From Gordius sp. MW1 (Eukaryota; Nematomorpha; Gordioida; Gordea; Gordiidae): a stretch of DNA of 64,000 bases. Made by a program: the position numbers and the translations under genes. Below, in pieces: positions 43,345 through 56,025 of this stretch (its first letter is position 1; every line of letters begins with the position of its first letter). A model generated the notes under the pieces. It was not told the DNA's origin and did not search any database. It was given only the letters and a program-made list of their open reading frames with translations. The stretch is taken from positions 14,913,001 through 14,977,000 of the forward strand of contig OZ038530.1 of assembly GCA_964036665.1 (NCBI GenBank), written 5' to 3'.

Positions 43345-45473
43345 TTATATATAAAAATGAAACTATGTATGTATGTTTGTGTGTTTGTTTGATTGTGTTT
43401 GTTTGTATCTATGCCACCACCAAATTTGAAAAACTAACAGACCGATTTGGCTCAAAATTTCACAGTTTATTCCCCATACTCTGGAGCATGTTTTAAGATT
43501 TGTTTGAGCCAAATCGGTCCAGTAGTTTTTGAGGGGTCACGTTCTTTTGTTTTATACATTTTGGCACTTAATAAAGACGTCCCTCAAAAACTACTAGACC
43601 GATTTGGCTCAAAATTTCACAGTTTATTCCCTATACTTCGGAGCATGTTTTAAGATTTGTTCGAGCCAAATCGGTCCAGTAGTTTTTGAGGGGTCACGTT
43701 TTTTTGTTTTATACGTTGGTTTATACGTTTTGACACTTAATAAAGACGTCCCTCAAAAACTACTCGACCGATTTGGCTCAAAATTTCATACTTTATTCCC
43801 CATACTTCGGAGCATGTTTTAAGATTTGTTCGAGCCAAATCGGTCCAGTAGTTTTCGAGGGGTCACGTTTTTTTTTATACGTTGGTTTATACGTTTTGAC
43901 ACTTAATAAAGACGTCCCTCAAAAACTACTGGTCCGATTTGGCTCAAAATTGCATACTTTATTCCCTATACTCCGGAGCATGTTTTAAAATTTGTTCAAG
44001 CCAAATCGGTCCAGTAGTTTTTGAGGGGTTAATAAATTTTAATATACTCTTTACCAAATAATTACATATATGCTTTTTATTCCATATGATAAAAGATGCT
44101 TTTCCGTGTAAATTATATTATTGGATAAACTTATTTGGGTTACCCTCAAAAACTACTGGACCGATTTGGCTCAAAATTTCATACTTTATTCCCCATACTT
44201 CGGAGCATGTTTTAAGATTTGTTCGAGCCAAATCGGTCCAGTAGTTTTCGAGGGGTCACGTTTTTTTGTTTTATACGTTGGTTTATACGTTTTGACACTT
44301 AATAAAGACGTCCCTCAAAAACTACTGGACCGATTTCGCTTACAATTTCATACTTTATTCCCTATACTCCGGAGTATGTTTTAAAATTTGTTCAAGCCAA
44401 ATCGGTCCAGTAGTTTTTGAGGGGTTAATAAGTTTTAATATGCTCTTTATCAATTAATTACATATATGCTTTTTATTCCATATGATAAAAGATGCTTTTC
44501 CGTGTAAATTATATTATTGGATAAACTTATTTGGGTTATATCTATACTGCGTTATGAATATTTTGTTTTTAGTCAATTATTCATAAAGTGTAAGTCTACA
44601 GTCATTAGATACACTTAAAAAGTTTCTAGAACAAATAGATTCTCTACACTTATTTGATACCGAATTTATAACCAATATTTCTATTTAACTAATATGAAAA
44701 ACGGAAGTAATTCAAATCAATTTAAAGCTAACATTCAAGCGTTGGAAGCTTTTTCAAAGGTATTTTTATTGACGTGGAGAGGAGGGATGGCGGGCGCATA
44801 AAGGGTTTATTTTCATCGTTTATGTAAGTTTTAAAAAATGTAAAAAGTAGAACATATAGATATTAATTGGTAGTTTTTTTCTTATTTAAATTTTTTATTT
44901 TTTTAATATTTTTAATAGGGCAAAACAACGTTTGCCGGGTCAGATTATGTTTTTCCAGATCTTCCAATCGAAGGACGGTGGGGTGGAGAGGAGGGATGGC
45001 GGGCGCATAAAGGATTTATTTTCATCGTTTATGTAAGTTTTAAAAAATGTAAAAATAGACAAAATTTCTCCTGTTTATAAATTATGATAATTTAAATCCT
45101 CTAAATTATGTTTTTCCAGATCTTCCAATCGAAGGACGGTGGGGTGGAGAGGAGGCGGGCGCATAAAGGATTTATTTTCATCGTTTATGTAAGTTTTAAA
45201 AAATGTAAAAATAGACAAAATTTCTCCTGTTTATAAACTATGATAATCTAAATCCTCTAAATCATGTTTTTCTAGATCTTCTAATCGACGGACGGTGGGG
45301 TGGAGAGGAGGGATGGCGGGCGCATAAAGGATTTATTTTCATCGTTTATGTAAGTTTTAAAAAATGTAAAAAGTAGAACATATAGATATTAATTGGTAGT
45401 TTTTTTCTTATTTAAATTTTTTATTTTTTTAATATTTTTAATAGGGCAAAACAACGTTTGCCGGGTCAGCTAG
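43345..45473 (+). mobile_element. Non-autonomous Helitron H5, second of a head-to-tail pair
   Basis: Directly after the CTAG of H4 comes TTATATATAAAAATGAAACT, the H4 start without its first two bases (TC). The order of the 5' hairpin array and 3' array is the same as in H4, offset by 2326 bp. It ends with GGCAAA-ACAACG-TTTGCC, GGGTCAG, CTAG at 45470-45473. Then TTATATAATAAAATGAAAC follows, a short remnant of a third start. A second truncated 3' end lies inside, at about 44917-44943. Confidence 0.85.
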
Positions 45474-45760
45474 TTATATAATAAAATGAAACAATAATAG
45501 AACAAGCGGACGGCCAAAAAGTCATATTATCAATGGTAGTAACAGGAAAAATATATTAATTTAATTTAAAAAATAAAAAAAAAATTTGCCCTCTCCAGGA
45601 ATCGAACTAGCAATTCAGAACGTTCGCCGGGGTTCGAACCCACATTAATAGAGGCATAGGCTTTTGTAGGGGCACAGGGACCCATATCAGTAGAGGCATA
45701 GGCCCTTGTAGTGGGGGGCATAGGGTAATTATAGCAATTAATATCAATGTTACCCAATTC
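45474..45760. repeat. CCAAT minisatellite tail and tRNA-like segment (paralogue of 20.07-20.15 kb)
   Basis: CAAGCGGACGGCCAAAAAGT and then GTAACAGGAAAAATATATTA match the sequence that flanks Helitron H2, but without the insert. This makes it the empty-site paralogue. 45580-45640 (minus strand) has TAGTTCGATTCCTGG and GGGTTCGAACCCCGG, both tRNA B-box-like. A two-copy repeat with GAGGCATAGGC follows. Confidence 0.6.
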
Positions 45761-45904
45761 AAAAACGAATAGATTTACTTATGCATTAATTTAACGTAGC
45801 AATTAAAACCCGACCCCGCCCGAAAGCTAGGGAGATAGAGATGAGGGGTGGGGCACCTCTTTCTCATGCATTAATTTAAAAAATCGATAACCATATATAC
45901 CCAA
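45761..45904. other. AT-rich stretch
   Basis: Short spacer with a CCCGACCCCGCCCGAAAG piece resembling hAT subterminal sequence. Confidence 0.35.
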
Positions 45905-46020
45905 TGCAAATAGATAGGAGGGTAACGGACGGACGGACAACGGACGGACGGACAACGGACGGACCGACAACGGACGGACGGACAACAAAAAACGAGCCTA
46001 TAAATTGCATAGCAATTAAA
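45905..46020. repeat. GGACGGAC microsatellite ending in the AATTGC motif
   Basis: About four units of AACGGACGGACGGAC or close variants, followed by AAAACGAGCCTATAAATTGC and ATAGCAATTAA. Confidence 0.8.
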
Positions 46021-48894
46021 AATTTTAAATACCTATTTGATTTAACCTATTGCTTGGAGCTAAGGGCTTTAAAAACATGTTAAGCTTTAATTGCTTGCTA
46101 TTGCTATTCATATTAATTAATAAAAGTAAAGTGGAAATTAATTATAAAATCGAGTTTTAAATTAATATTAATTATTAAATTATGTAATTATGTCAACTCA
46201 ACAATTTGATACAATTTTCACCCTTTATTGTCTTGTACACCATCTTTATTTTTATTTGTAATATTATAATTAAAACTTTTATTCAGAAACAATAATAATA
46301 ATTTTTATATTATTTCTTAATTAAGGTAAAAAAAATGCCTTAAGGTACCCGTGGGCCCAAGATTTTCCCTGGGGGGGGGGCACATGGGGCCCGGTTTTTG
46401 CTCGGCCCCCCCCCCTAACTACGCCACTGGTAGCAATAAAGTTATATAATGAACCTCTTATAAATGGTAGGATTATAATTATTTGAAAGTAAAATAAATT
46501 TGATCGTATATGTTTAGAATAACAAGGATAAATATGGTAGTCATCATAAGTTAAGGTTTATTCAAAATTCAATCGCAGTTAATCATATATAAATGTACGC
46601 ACCATAACCAATCCTAATATAAGCATTTTCCTAGCTACCCTGTTCGTTAAGCATATTTAATTACATAAAATGTTATTAAATTTTAGGAAAATGGCATTTT
46701 TTTAAGGACCGAAATGGATAATGTTTGGGATTTTTTTATTTGCCTACAATTTGTAGCAACGCAAAATGAAAACCTTTCACGCTGTCAATAAGCTTTATCG
46801 TGAATACATTTTCGTTAACAACAACCAAATTAAGATTTTATAAAATATACTAGAGACCTGCAACGGGCAGTTTAGGTCAGTCGGCCGCCACCCATTATAA
46901 AAATTTACAAACCCTATACACCATTAGGAACAAATATTTATTATTCTAATTTTTTGTCAAAATTATTAGTCGTAATATTCACATCTTCGGCTATAAACTT
47001 TACTTTTTAGCACGGATAATAAAATAGGTGTTAAATACTTTTTATATTTGGAAGAGGTATAAATTATAACCAACGAATGAAAGCTATAGAACACGATTAC
47101 TTACACAAAGCTCACTCCCATTTAATAATGGTGAAAAATTGAATGGCAAAAAATATGCAAAATATTTTATATTTAATTTAAGAAATATCCTAGCTACAAG
47201 ATTTAAAAACTAATTCAAATCGAGAAATGGAACGCGATATTTCTGGCTGTAAAAGCCCATCGTCAGGGGAAAAAATAATAAAAATAAAAAAGGAGAGATG
47301 AAGGCTCAAAAAATAAAAAAATGAAGTAAAGTGAGTAAATACGGAGATATAGATACAAAAAAAACTATTGAATAAAGCTTTGCTGCAGAATTGAACATGA
47401 CCAGTTATGTGTATCTGCAATTTCTACCTCATGAAATAGATTTGTTTCTAATGTTCGTTTTAAAGTGCGATAAATAAGCAATTTACTTATTTATTGAAAG
47501 CTTAAATATTAATGTATTAATATGCACCACTGAATCTATATCTACTTAGTATTGTTATAATATCCATTTTGATCAACAAATTATTACAGACAGAGGGGAG
47601 GGGCTAGTGTATGAAAGCTAGATTATGTATACTCTGTGCAGTGGTATTTATGTTATATCGATTTGATTGATTTAAATCCTATTTTATAAGTGGGTAGCAG
47701 CGCATGGCTCTATAGGTAGCCATAGTTAGTTATATAAGTGTGGATGGTGGGTGTGTTTGTATTTTCGCTAAGTAGCGAATGCCTTTTAATTTTTACTCTT
47801 ATAGCCTCTTTGGCTATAAATAATTTTATGTTAATTTGATAAAACATTGAAACCAATATTTTTAATTTAATTATAGGTTGTAGTTATTAATATATTGTAT
47901 TACAATAAGACTCTACTTATTAATATGACGTATTTTATTATATCACGCATATTATAAATTCATGTCGTCATAAAGAGCGTCATTTATAACTTTATCATTC
48001 TAAGATTTAATTTGTATTAATACCATTTTTATTTTATTAAATATAAACCTAATAAAACATGTTCAAGTGTGCCCTGATTAATGTTATATTGTTCTACATT
48101 TCATTTTCGCATGTACTTTCAATGGATGTTATAGAAGATACCTCACGAGGTTTGCACGTTTTTTGCTACTTGCATTTTTTACTGTATATTTGTTGAATAT
48201 AGAGATATTTAACACTAATTTAATAAAAATACGTATATTATATAAAACAAATTGCACCATATAATAAATCTAAATTATTCTATTATAAAATCAAATCATC
48301 AGGATGATTTTCGAAAAGGCTTAATTATAATTTCTTGTTAATATTTAGTAATGTGCACTTTGGAAAAATATGGAAGAGCAGTTATTCCAATGGAGTCTTT
48401 ATTCCTTTCTACAACATATTGTGTGGAGTGTAACTGCACTAGGGCACCAAGATATGATGGTTATAGCCTAACGTCTACCTGTAAAATGTAATATAAGCAG
48501 AAAAATTACTTATAAAGAAACATATCGCCGCAAAAATGTTAAACAATTTATATTTTTAAAATTAGATGCGACCCAGTCAAACCAGTAGACGGATGCAATG
48601 TAGTTGCAGACGGTACATCACATTACCCAAATTGTTGCCCAAAATTAATTTGTTAAAAACTTACTTGTTATTCTTCACTCTAATATATGTCAATAAATTA
48701 ATGATTTTTGTTTTTTATCTAAAGTTTTGGCTCATATATTTTTATAGTTTTAAAATTTTAAAGAAAAAATGCATCAATAAATATTTTTATTTAAAACACG
48801 TTATAAGACAATCTACCATTAAGTACCGTAGCTATATCGGGTGTGGTCTCTGATTTCTATATGGCGAACGAGTGTTAATAAAAATAATAATAGG
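46021..48894. other. AT-rich stretch; G-run TIR piece and a hAT-like end
   Basis: At about 46345-46430 there is a G-run/C-run segment ending CTAACTACGCCACTGG, a member of the GGCGTAGCC family. At about 46852 TAGAGACCTGCAACGGGC matches the hAT terminus of 21192. The remainder to 48894 shows no gene I can support; open frames there have no recognisable motifs. Confidence 0.4.
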
Positions 48895-49400
48895 CATAAC
48901 TTTGAAACACCTTAACCCACCGATATTCGTTAAAAGAATTTATTCAATGTCTAAACGATAATAGGGACAATTATCACCAAATAAGTTCACAAATTTAAAT
49001 TTTACATTTTTAACAATCATATGACACCCCAACCCATCAGTCACCAAGATAAGTTAACATTTTCTATTTGTAACAACTTTGTGACACCCTAACCCACCAA
49101 TTTTCGTTAAAAGAGTTTATTTGGCTCTATAAACGACAATTATGACAATTGTCACCAAGACCAATACACAAATTTAAATCATACATTTTTAATAATTTTA
49201 TGACACCTCAACCCACGAATTTTTCTTTAAAAATTTATTTAGTCCCATAAATAACAATTATGACAAATGTCACCAATAGCTTAACAAATTTAATTTTGTA
49301 AATGAACTAATTATTATATGACATCTCAACTCTCCAATCTTTGCTAAAAAATTTATTTAGCCCTATAAATGACAATTTTCACCATGTTTATTGACAAATT
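48895..49400. repeat. Degenerate tandem repeat, about 120 bp units
   Basis: Four or so diverged copies of a unit containing GACACCNNAACCCACCAATTT, CGTTAAAAG, TTTATTT and GACAATTNTCACCAA. No open frame spans it. Origin unknown. Confidence 0.65.
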
Positions 49401-49723
49401 ATTTAATTTTTTTGAAATTATTCTTTACAGCCAGGTATCAATATTAAAAATCACGCTCAACCATGACAATGATGAAATTAGTATTAATAAGTCACTAAAT
49501 GAATTAGATCATACTATTTTCCCCCACCATATTGCATGACAATTAGAATTAAAATATATTTACGAAATATAGGCGCAAAATAGATAAATATAGAAGATTT
49601 GAATTTAAATTACTGAGCATTTATGTAAAAATACTTTGTATTTTAAATTTAAAGCTGAGCATATTAAATTTATTACTAAGCAAATTCGCAATTTTAATTG
49701 AGCACATTAATAAAATACTGAAC

Positions 49724-49976
49724 ACCAGTGGCGTAAATGAGGGGGGGGGGAACGGGAAATTCCCCCCCCAGGTTTTTTGATTAATAACTAAATTAAATGG
49801 GTTAAAATATTATAGTTTAGTTACATCAAAGACTTTAAGACACTTATAAAAACCTAGAAATATAATATATAAATCTAATTTAATTTGATTTAAATTTTGA
49901 CAAGATGCGCTGTAAATTTTTTTTTTGCCAGATTTCGCCCCCTCCCCCCCACGTGTAAATCCTGGCTACGCGCCTG
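49724..49976. mobile_element. G-run TIR element (CCAGTGGCGTA type)
   Basis: CACCAGTGGCGTAAATGAGG with a G-run on the left and a C-run, CCTGGCTACGCGCCTG, on the right form imperfect inverted ends around about 250 bp. Same family as 14405-15275. Confidence 0.5.
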
Positions 49977-50269
49977 CTGAACACATTTTACTAAGCATTT
50001 TTTAATATGTTACTGCACATTAAATAACATCCTTTTAAGCGTTTACTGCCATCTGGCGGATTATACAAATTTAGTAATTTTAGCATTTTATTTTCTATTT
50101 ATGGCAGACCAAAATCCAGAGTCTAAAATCGAATAATTATTTCATTAAAATATATATATTAATTTAATGTCGAACAATATAATATTTTCAAAAAATATTT
50201 TGAGCTTGATAAGATCAATAAACTTGTTGAGATGGATGAATGTAATTTGCATGCAATTTTTACGAGGTT

Positions 50270-50777
50270 TGTTTAAACGCAAAACGTATAAACCTTTCGC
50301 CTTTTACTACCAAGAACTACATGACAATGCGCCGACTGATCGTTGCAGATGTTATCCATATGTCACGGAATATATACGTCCATCACGTTTCCAACATCCC
50401 CCAAGCTACTTAACATGCTAACCCCCCCCCCCCCCATCGAATCTCTCGGGTTTGTCACCTTATATTTCGTTCTCAACGTCTATACTCCAACTTCATATAT
50501 ATATGTTTACTTTTTATAGCCACTTAACACGCTAGTTATATTTTTATATACATTTTCTTAATAAAGTAGATAAAGGTTTCCGTGCGGAGGAACAAGTGAG
50601 CATTAAAAGCTTATTTTTCGAACCCCTTTTTAGGGGCTTACAATCAAACAATTTAAAAAAATAGCTAGGATGTTTTGAAATGCCCCAAGACATCCACCAT
50701 CTTATATTTAAAGTTTGTATTAACAAATGGTAGAACTGAAATTAGTGGGGGGAAATTGCAAGGGTTATTAACTCGGT
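50270..50777 (+). mobile_element. R2-like element, internally deleted copy E
   Basis: 50311-50760 matches the end of the R2-like coding region and the 3' UTR of copy D (CATATGTCACGGAATATATA, GTTCTCAACGTCTATACT, GTTTCCGTGCGGAGGA). Just before it, at about 50278, CGCAAAACGTATAAACCTTT is nearly the same as 50782, the likely start of copy D. So this looks like the 5' end joined to the 3' end with the body lost, or a flanking direct repeat. Confidence 0.65.
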
Positions 50778-51370
50778 TTTAACGCAAAACGTATAAAACT
50801 TTCGCCTTTTTTACCACCATTTATCTTCACCTCATTGTATAAACGTCATCTTCATTATACCATCTTTCGCCATTGAAGTGGCCATTTTCTGTTATGAAAC
50901 TGTTCATTGAGGGTGAAAGAATCATTCTACCACCTTTCCTGCCTATTTTTGATTGCCCTGCTGATGGTTGCTCAATAACCATAAACGCTACCAGGGATTG
51001 GGAGCGTAGTTTGAACTTCAACTCCACCTAGTTGCGGCACACAAATTAAACCTTACAACAATTATCCGTTGTCAGCGTTGCAGATGCGTTAATGCAGCCA
51101 CAGAAAATCACTGCGCCAAAAAGATAAAACTCTCGCAAACACCCCCAACTTCCAAACCTCGATGCATCAAAATTCAGACAGTACCCTCTTAACATCTCAC
51201 CAGAGCGCCATTCCCAGCCGACAAATAGGAGCATGGTCCCCAACCCCTCCCCCAAGGTATGTGTTCCCAAAGGCTCCGTGATTGCAAATTCGGATTCCAG
51301 CTTCTTGCCCCATTTCCTTTGACCCCATAGTATGTTATACGAGCCAATCGATAACAAGACCGGTAACGTC

Positions 51371-52496
51371 TAGTGATGCGGAAAAACCGAGAAAAATCTC
51401 GGTCTCGTCTCGTCTCGAAAAACCGAGACGAGACGAGACGAGAATTTGAAAAATGGAGTCGAGATCGAGACGAGAATTTTGATGTCGAGACGAGACGATA
51501 CGAGAGTTTCTCGGCGAGATCTCGACTTTTTATTGATCGTTAGATTTTAGTAAATTATTGTGTATTTTAATTTACATTTAAGGTATTAAGTGTAAATCAA
51601 TATGTATGGAATATATTTAATATTAAAAAAATTCCCAAGTGTAGTAAATGTTATATATTTTTGCAAAATAAAATTTGGCACTCATTTACCTAAGTATGGT
51701 TGATTTTTGTCATACATTTAAATACGTACTCTTTAATTTAAAGTTTAAAACCTTATGTTCTTAATTCTATAATAATGCTGCTTTTATTGTTGTTTTACAA
51801 CGTTTTAATTTCTGCAACTAGTTATCAATTCTGTAAATAATAATAACATCATTAAATGTCACTCGCATAAACATGCAATAAACACTATGGGCTATAATTG
51901 ATGATGGTTATATTAATGGACTTAAACATTTGCCTTAAATATGTTAAGGTCTACTTTGAATCATTAGCAAAGGTTAATAAAGGGTCTCATTTTGCTCACT
52001 TATGCAACTATATCAACTATAAGCGAACTTATAATTTTCGAAGTCCATTTATAGTTGACAGACACAGTGAATTTGATACAAATATAATTTGCTAGAACAA
52101 TAAAATTTAATCTTTTATATTTCAAATTTATTTATAGTTTTTTTAGTCTGCACTTTTTATAGAAAATGTTATCTTTATGAGTTAATTCATATCTTTATAT
52201 TGTCAATGAAATGTCGTGTCCCTCTAAATCTTTAAAAAGTTTGTGTATTAAAGTTTTTCCAAAAATATAAAATTTGCCATTTGGATTTTTGAACACTTAT
52301 TTATATTTTTAATAAAATAGGAGAAATTTTTATTCCGTATATATTTTTTTTTAAAAGTCGAGACGAGACGAGAATTCTCGTCGAGACGAGACCGAGATTT
52401 TTCTAGACCGAGACGAGACGAGATCGAGATTTTCCTAATCGCTCCCGAGACGAGACGAGATTTTGTTTTCGAGACCGAGACGAGATCGAAACACTA
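51371..52496. mobile_element. hAT element with GAGACGAGAC arrays, TSD GTAACGTC
   Basis: It begins TAGTGATGCGGAAAAACC and ends CGATCTCG-type sequence reading CGAAACACTA. Exact 8-bp copies of GTAACGTC flank it (51363-51370 and 52497-52504). Both ends are rich in CGAGACGAGAC repeats in inverted arrangement, probably transposase binding arrays. The AT-rich core has no recognisable transposase. A non-autonomous hAT of a family different from 21192. Confidence 0.88.
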
Positions 52497-52726
52497 GTAA
52501 CGTCCTTATTATTACCACCTGCACCCTCACGTTTAATCACCCCACCCACATGCGCCCAAGTAGTTGTTGTTATCACAGGCAACAAACCAGCTATTAGAAA
52601 AGCCCCATCTCCCCCAGGAATATGGCCGATCAGCTCCTTGCCTACAAAGAGTCGACATCGTGAGGGCTGCGACAAAAAAAAAAGAAATCAAAATCTCCAT
52701 CTTCCGCCCCAGTAAGAAACAAACCT

Positions 52727-55495
52727 ATGCAACCTAAACCAGTTTCTACCTTAATTACGGCATCCAAAAATCAGGTGCTGCTAAGAAATTTTTTGCGCCA
52801 CTTGAGGTTGAACCAATGCAGATTTCCGAAGATACACCAGATGCGACCGATCAACCAAGGTTTAGCGTTGTCTCACACGGACGAAACTTCCCTCTCTCAA
52901 TTTTTTAAAGCATAGCAATATCGAGCGGAGAGAAGATTCTCTGGAAATTTGGGAGACTTTTCAAGGACTTCTTGGACGAATCACGGCTGAGGCTTGCCGA
53001 TTACTTAAGGTCAAGCCCCCACGCCCCGGACGCAACGCACCAAAGTTGGATGTGACCGATGCCAAAATCATTCAAAGCCTCTATAAGCTAAATCGGAGGA
53101 ATGCCGTCCGTTTAATTCTGGAGGGTGATCTTTCTCGATGCCAATTAGAGGTTAGCACGATCGAGGGATTTTATAAACAACTTATTGGGAGCGAGCGTGC
53201 CACTGACCCATTTTTCCAAAAGAAGTCGTATCCAAAGTCAAATGGACAGAGAATACGGCTCCTGGCTCGGATAGAATTACGTATGCCAACTGGCTTCGCC
53301 TGGATCCCTGCGGAAAGTTGCTGGCGGCAATCTTCAATATTTGCCTCAAGTACCACCGCATCACGGACGCCTGGAAAGTTGCGGATTCTATCCTTGTCCA
53401 CAAAAAGGGAGATGAGGGGGACATCAAAACTGGAGGCCGATCACAATGAGTTGTACAATTTACAAACTCTACACTGGCCCCTTGTGTCAAAGGTTGTCTC
53501 GGTGGCCGGAAAGCAACGAAGCCCTAAGTCCTGCTCAAAACAGATTTATGCCATTCGACGGTGTCTTAGAACATAACTACGTTCTTCGTCGGACCCTAGA
53601 AGAAGCTAAATTCCGTAAGAGGGACATCTATGTTGCTTGGGTGGACTTTGCCAGCGCCTTTTCAACGGTTACGCATCGGGCCCTCACCCTATAACTTGAG
53701 GCTATCGGGGTTGGTCCTGAACTGGTAGCAATCGTTCGTGACATCTACCCCAACTCGTCTACAACCTTTGCTGCCAAGGAGGGCAGGACAACTTCGATTC
53801 CAATCAAATCAGCTATTAAACAGGGATGCCCGCTGTCGGGGCTCCTTTTCAATATCGCAGTTGATCCCATCTTGAGGAGTCTGCAGTCCGGGCACTTGGA
53901 TCCTCACGTACTGGCCTATGCCGACGATCTGTTGCTGCTAGCCTCTTCCCAGTCCGACCTCACGGCTTCATTGGACATAGTTTCATCCATGTCGCAGCGA
54001 TTGGGCTTAACGGTCAATTCCTCCAAATGCGTCACTCTCCACGCTAACGGAACTCCTTATGGAACTGTCCCGACCCAATTCTTCCTAGCAAATGTTTCTC
54101 TGCGGACACTGGGCTCAGGAGAGTTCGAGGACTTTTTGGGCAAACCTATCGGAGTTTCCATACCCAAAGCGATGGGCGACATGGAGGAGAGGAAGAATGT
54201 TGCCGAGAAGCTAATGACGTCGTGCCTTACTCCATGGCTACGAGCAGACGCTCTGAAGACATTTTTCTTCTCGACGTTGACCCACTCCATGCGAATGGAG
54301 TCCCATACCAGAGGCGACTGGGTCGGTTTGGACAAATTCCTACGTCCCCTCTTAAGGAATAATTGTTATCTCACCGTCCATTCGGCTAACGGATACTTCT
54401 ATGGGTCTTCGAAAAAGGGGGCTTTGAGATTTCCTCAGTGCGCTATTGATTCGGATATTTATTCGGTCGACAACGCCTTCAAACTCCTTACCTCCCGCGA
54501 TCTGAGGATAAAGGATCTGGCCAGATCCGACCTGGAGGCCACCATTACTTGCCGACTAAGGGGCAGTAGTGTTATAACACCGGGCTTCTCGGGAAATTCT
54601 TATCCGTCGTTCGAGGTGGCGTTCCATGGGCAAACCAACCGTTTCTTCCACACATGGACAATGGCAAGGAGGGCCTCCAGTCAAATCGGTCTCTCCTGGG
54701 AATTCACCGACGACGCTATCTTCATCACCAAGGGTCACCTTCGGATTGATCCAAACATGAGAAGAAAGCTCGTGAATTCCCTTCGCACTTACACGAAAGA
54801 CCAATTAGCCGACGAACTTACTTCTCTCCCCAATTAAGGCAAGGTTATGGAGTGCGTCGTTGATCACCCGGCCAGTCATCAATTCGTGCGTGACGGACGG
54901 TATACACGATTCGCTGACTGGCGCTTCATCCACCGGGCGCGACTCAACACTGCCTCTGAAGGGTGCTATGAGCAACCGGGGAAAGATAAAAGTGCCGGCG
55001 GTGAGGGATGGTTGATAAAACACTTCCCCACGTCCTGGACCACTGCATGAAGTATTCTGCTTCCTACACCAAGCGGCACAATCTTGTGGTCAATAGACTC
55101 AAGGATGTCGCCAAAAAGACTTATCAGGTGGTAGGAGACAATACGTCAGTCGATGATTCAGGACTACGCCCGGACTTGGTCATAAAGGAAACGAGGCCAT
55201 AATTATTGACGTAGCCATTCCTTTTGACAACCGCCTCGCAGCCTTGGATGTCGCCAAGATTCACAAGTACGCCGGTGTTCGCCAAGCACTCCTCCAACTA
55301 TATAAAACGGTATCGATTGAGCCCATTTTATTAGGAGCCTTGGGATCATGGCATAGACCAAACGACGCATTAATCCGCAAACTCTGCGCCAAAAACTATG
55401 CCACGATCATGCGCCCACTTATGGTTGCACACGTGATTCATATGTCGCGGAATATATACGTCCATCACGTATCCAATATTCCCCAAGGAACCTAA
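52727..55495 (+). pseudogene. R2-like polyprotein: reverse transcriptase and restriction-like endonuclease, frameshifted
   Basis: Blocks in order: N-terminal linker (52.8-53.2 kb; KLDVTDAKIIQSLYKLNRRN), then reverse transcriptase. RT shows WKVADSILVHKKGDEGD (53370-53420), FMPFDGVLEHNYVL, VAWVDFASAF (first catalytic Asp, about 53635-53660), KQGCPLSGLLFNIAVDP and AYADDLLLLA (YADD catalytic pair, about 53915-53945). Then follow LGKPIGVSIPKAMGD, a knuckle region LPHVLDHC (about 55020-55050) and the endonuclease motif RPDLV...DVAIPF (about 55170-55225). The end is ...VIHMSRNIYVHHVSN (stop near 55495). There are frameshifts near 53240, 53430, 54840 and 55190 and a TAA near 53690, so the copy is dead. 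The family inserts by target-primed reverse transcription. Confidence 0.9.
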
Positions 55496-56025
55496 CCTAT
55501 AAATGTCCCTATCAAAACTCTCACGTTTGTCACCTTATTATATTTCGTTCTCAACGTCTATACTACAACTTCATATATATATGTTTACTTTTTGTAGCCA
55601 CTTAACACGCTAGTTATATTTTTATATACATTTTCTTAATAAAGTAGATGAAGGTTTCCGTGCGGAGGAGCAAGTGAGCTATAAAAGCTTATTTTTCGAA
55701 CCCCTTTTTAGGGGCTTACAATTAAACAATTTAGAATTAAACCGAGCATTTTTGTAAATGCCCCCAAAACATCCACCTTCTTATATAAAAAGTTTTTATT
55801 AACAAATGGTAGTGTTCGGTTGTACTTGGATTGATGAAATTAGAAGAGCAAACGGGTTTTATAGACGTTCACGAAAATGTAAAAACTAAAAACAATACTT
55901 GTTATCAAGCTTATTTTCCTAAACTAATTCAGCCGGCATCCCATATGTTAAATTTGTATTAAAAATTGGTAAGGTTTGGTCGGGGCAAAGGAATTTATAT
56001 ATTTAGGGCTGTCAATGAACTAAAT

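Larger units (their letters stand above)
50778..56025 (+). mobile_element. R2-like non-LTR retrotransposon copy D
   Basis: The most complete R2-superclade copy in the window, oriented plus. It has an uncertain 5' part (50.78-52.9 kb, split by the hAT at 51371-52496), coding remnants 52.7-55.5 kb, and a 3' UTR to about 56025 that matches copies A and E. It is clearly richer in G+C than the surrounding DNA. I see no 28S rRNA sequence next to it, so the usual R2 target is not supported; such elements may use other targets or sit in dispersed copies. Confidence 0.75.

Noticed and set aside
41100-44384. Series of similar open frames (for example MAQNFTVYSPYSG and ACFKICSSQIGPVVFEG) suggesting a repeated protein
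   Set aside because: They are readings through the Helitron hairpin array. Both arms are inverted copies of one non-coding motif, and there are no splice sites or starts that would make them coding.
45580-45640. A tRNA gene
   Set aside because: Only B-box-like sequences are present; no A box, acceptor pairing or cloverleaf could be formed by eye.
48566-48853. 95-residue frame
   Set aside because: Low-complexity AT-rich composition, no domain and no splice or start context.
50827-51357. Minus-strand frames of 66 and 103 residues
   Set aside because: They are in the R2-like 5' region on the opposite strand and show no recognisable motif.
53171-54804. Several minus-strand frames opposite the reverse transcriptase
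   Set aside because: Shadows of the plus-strand R2-like coding sequence.
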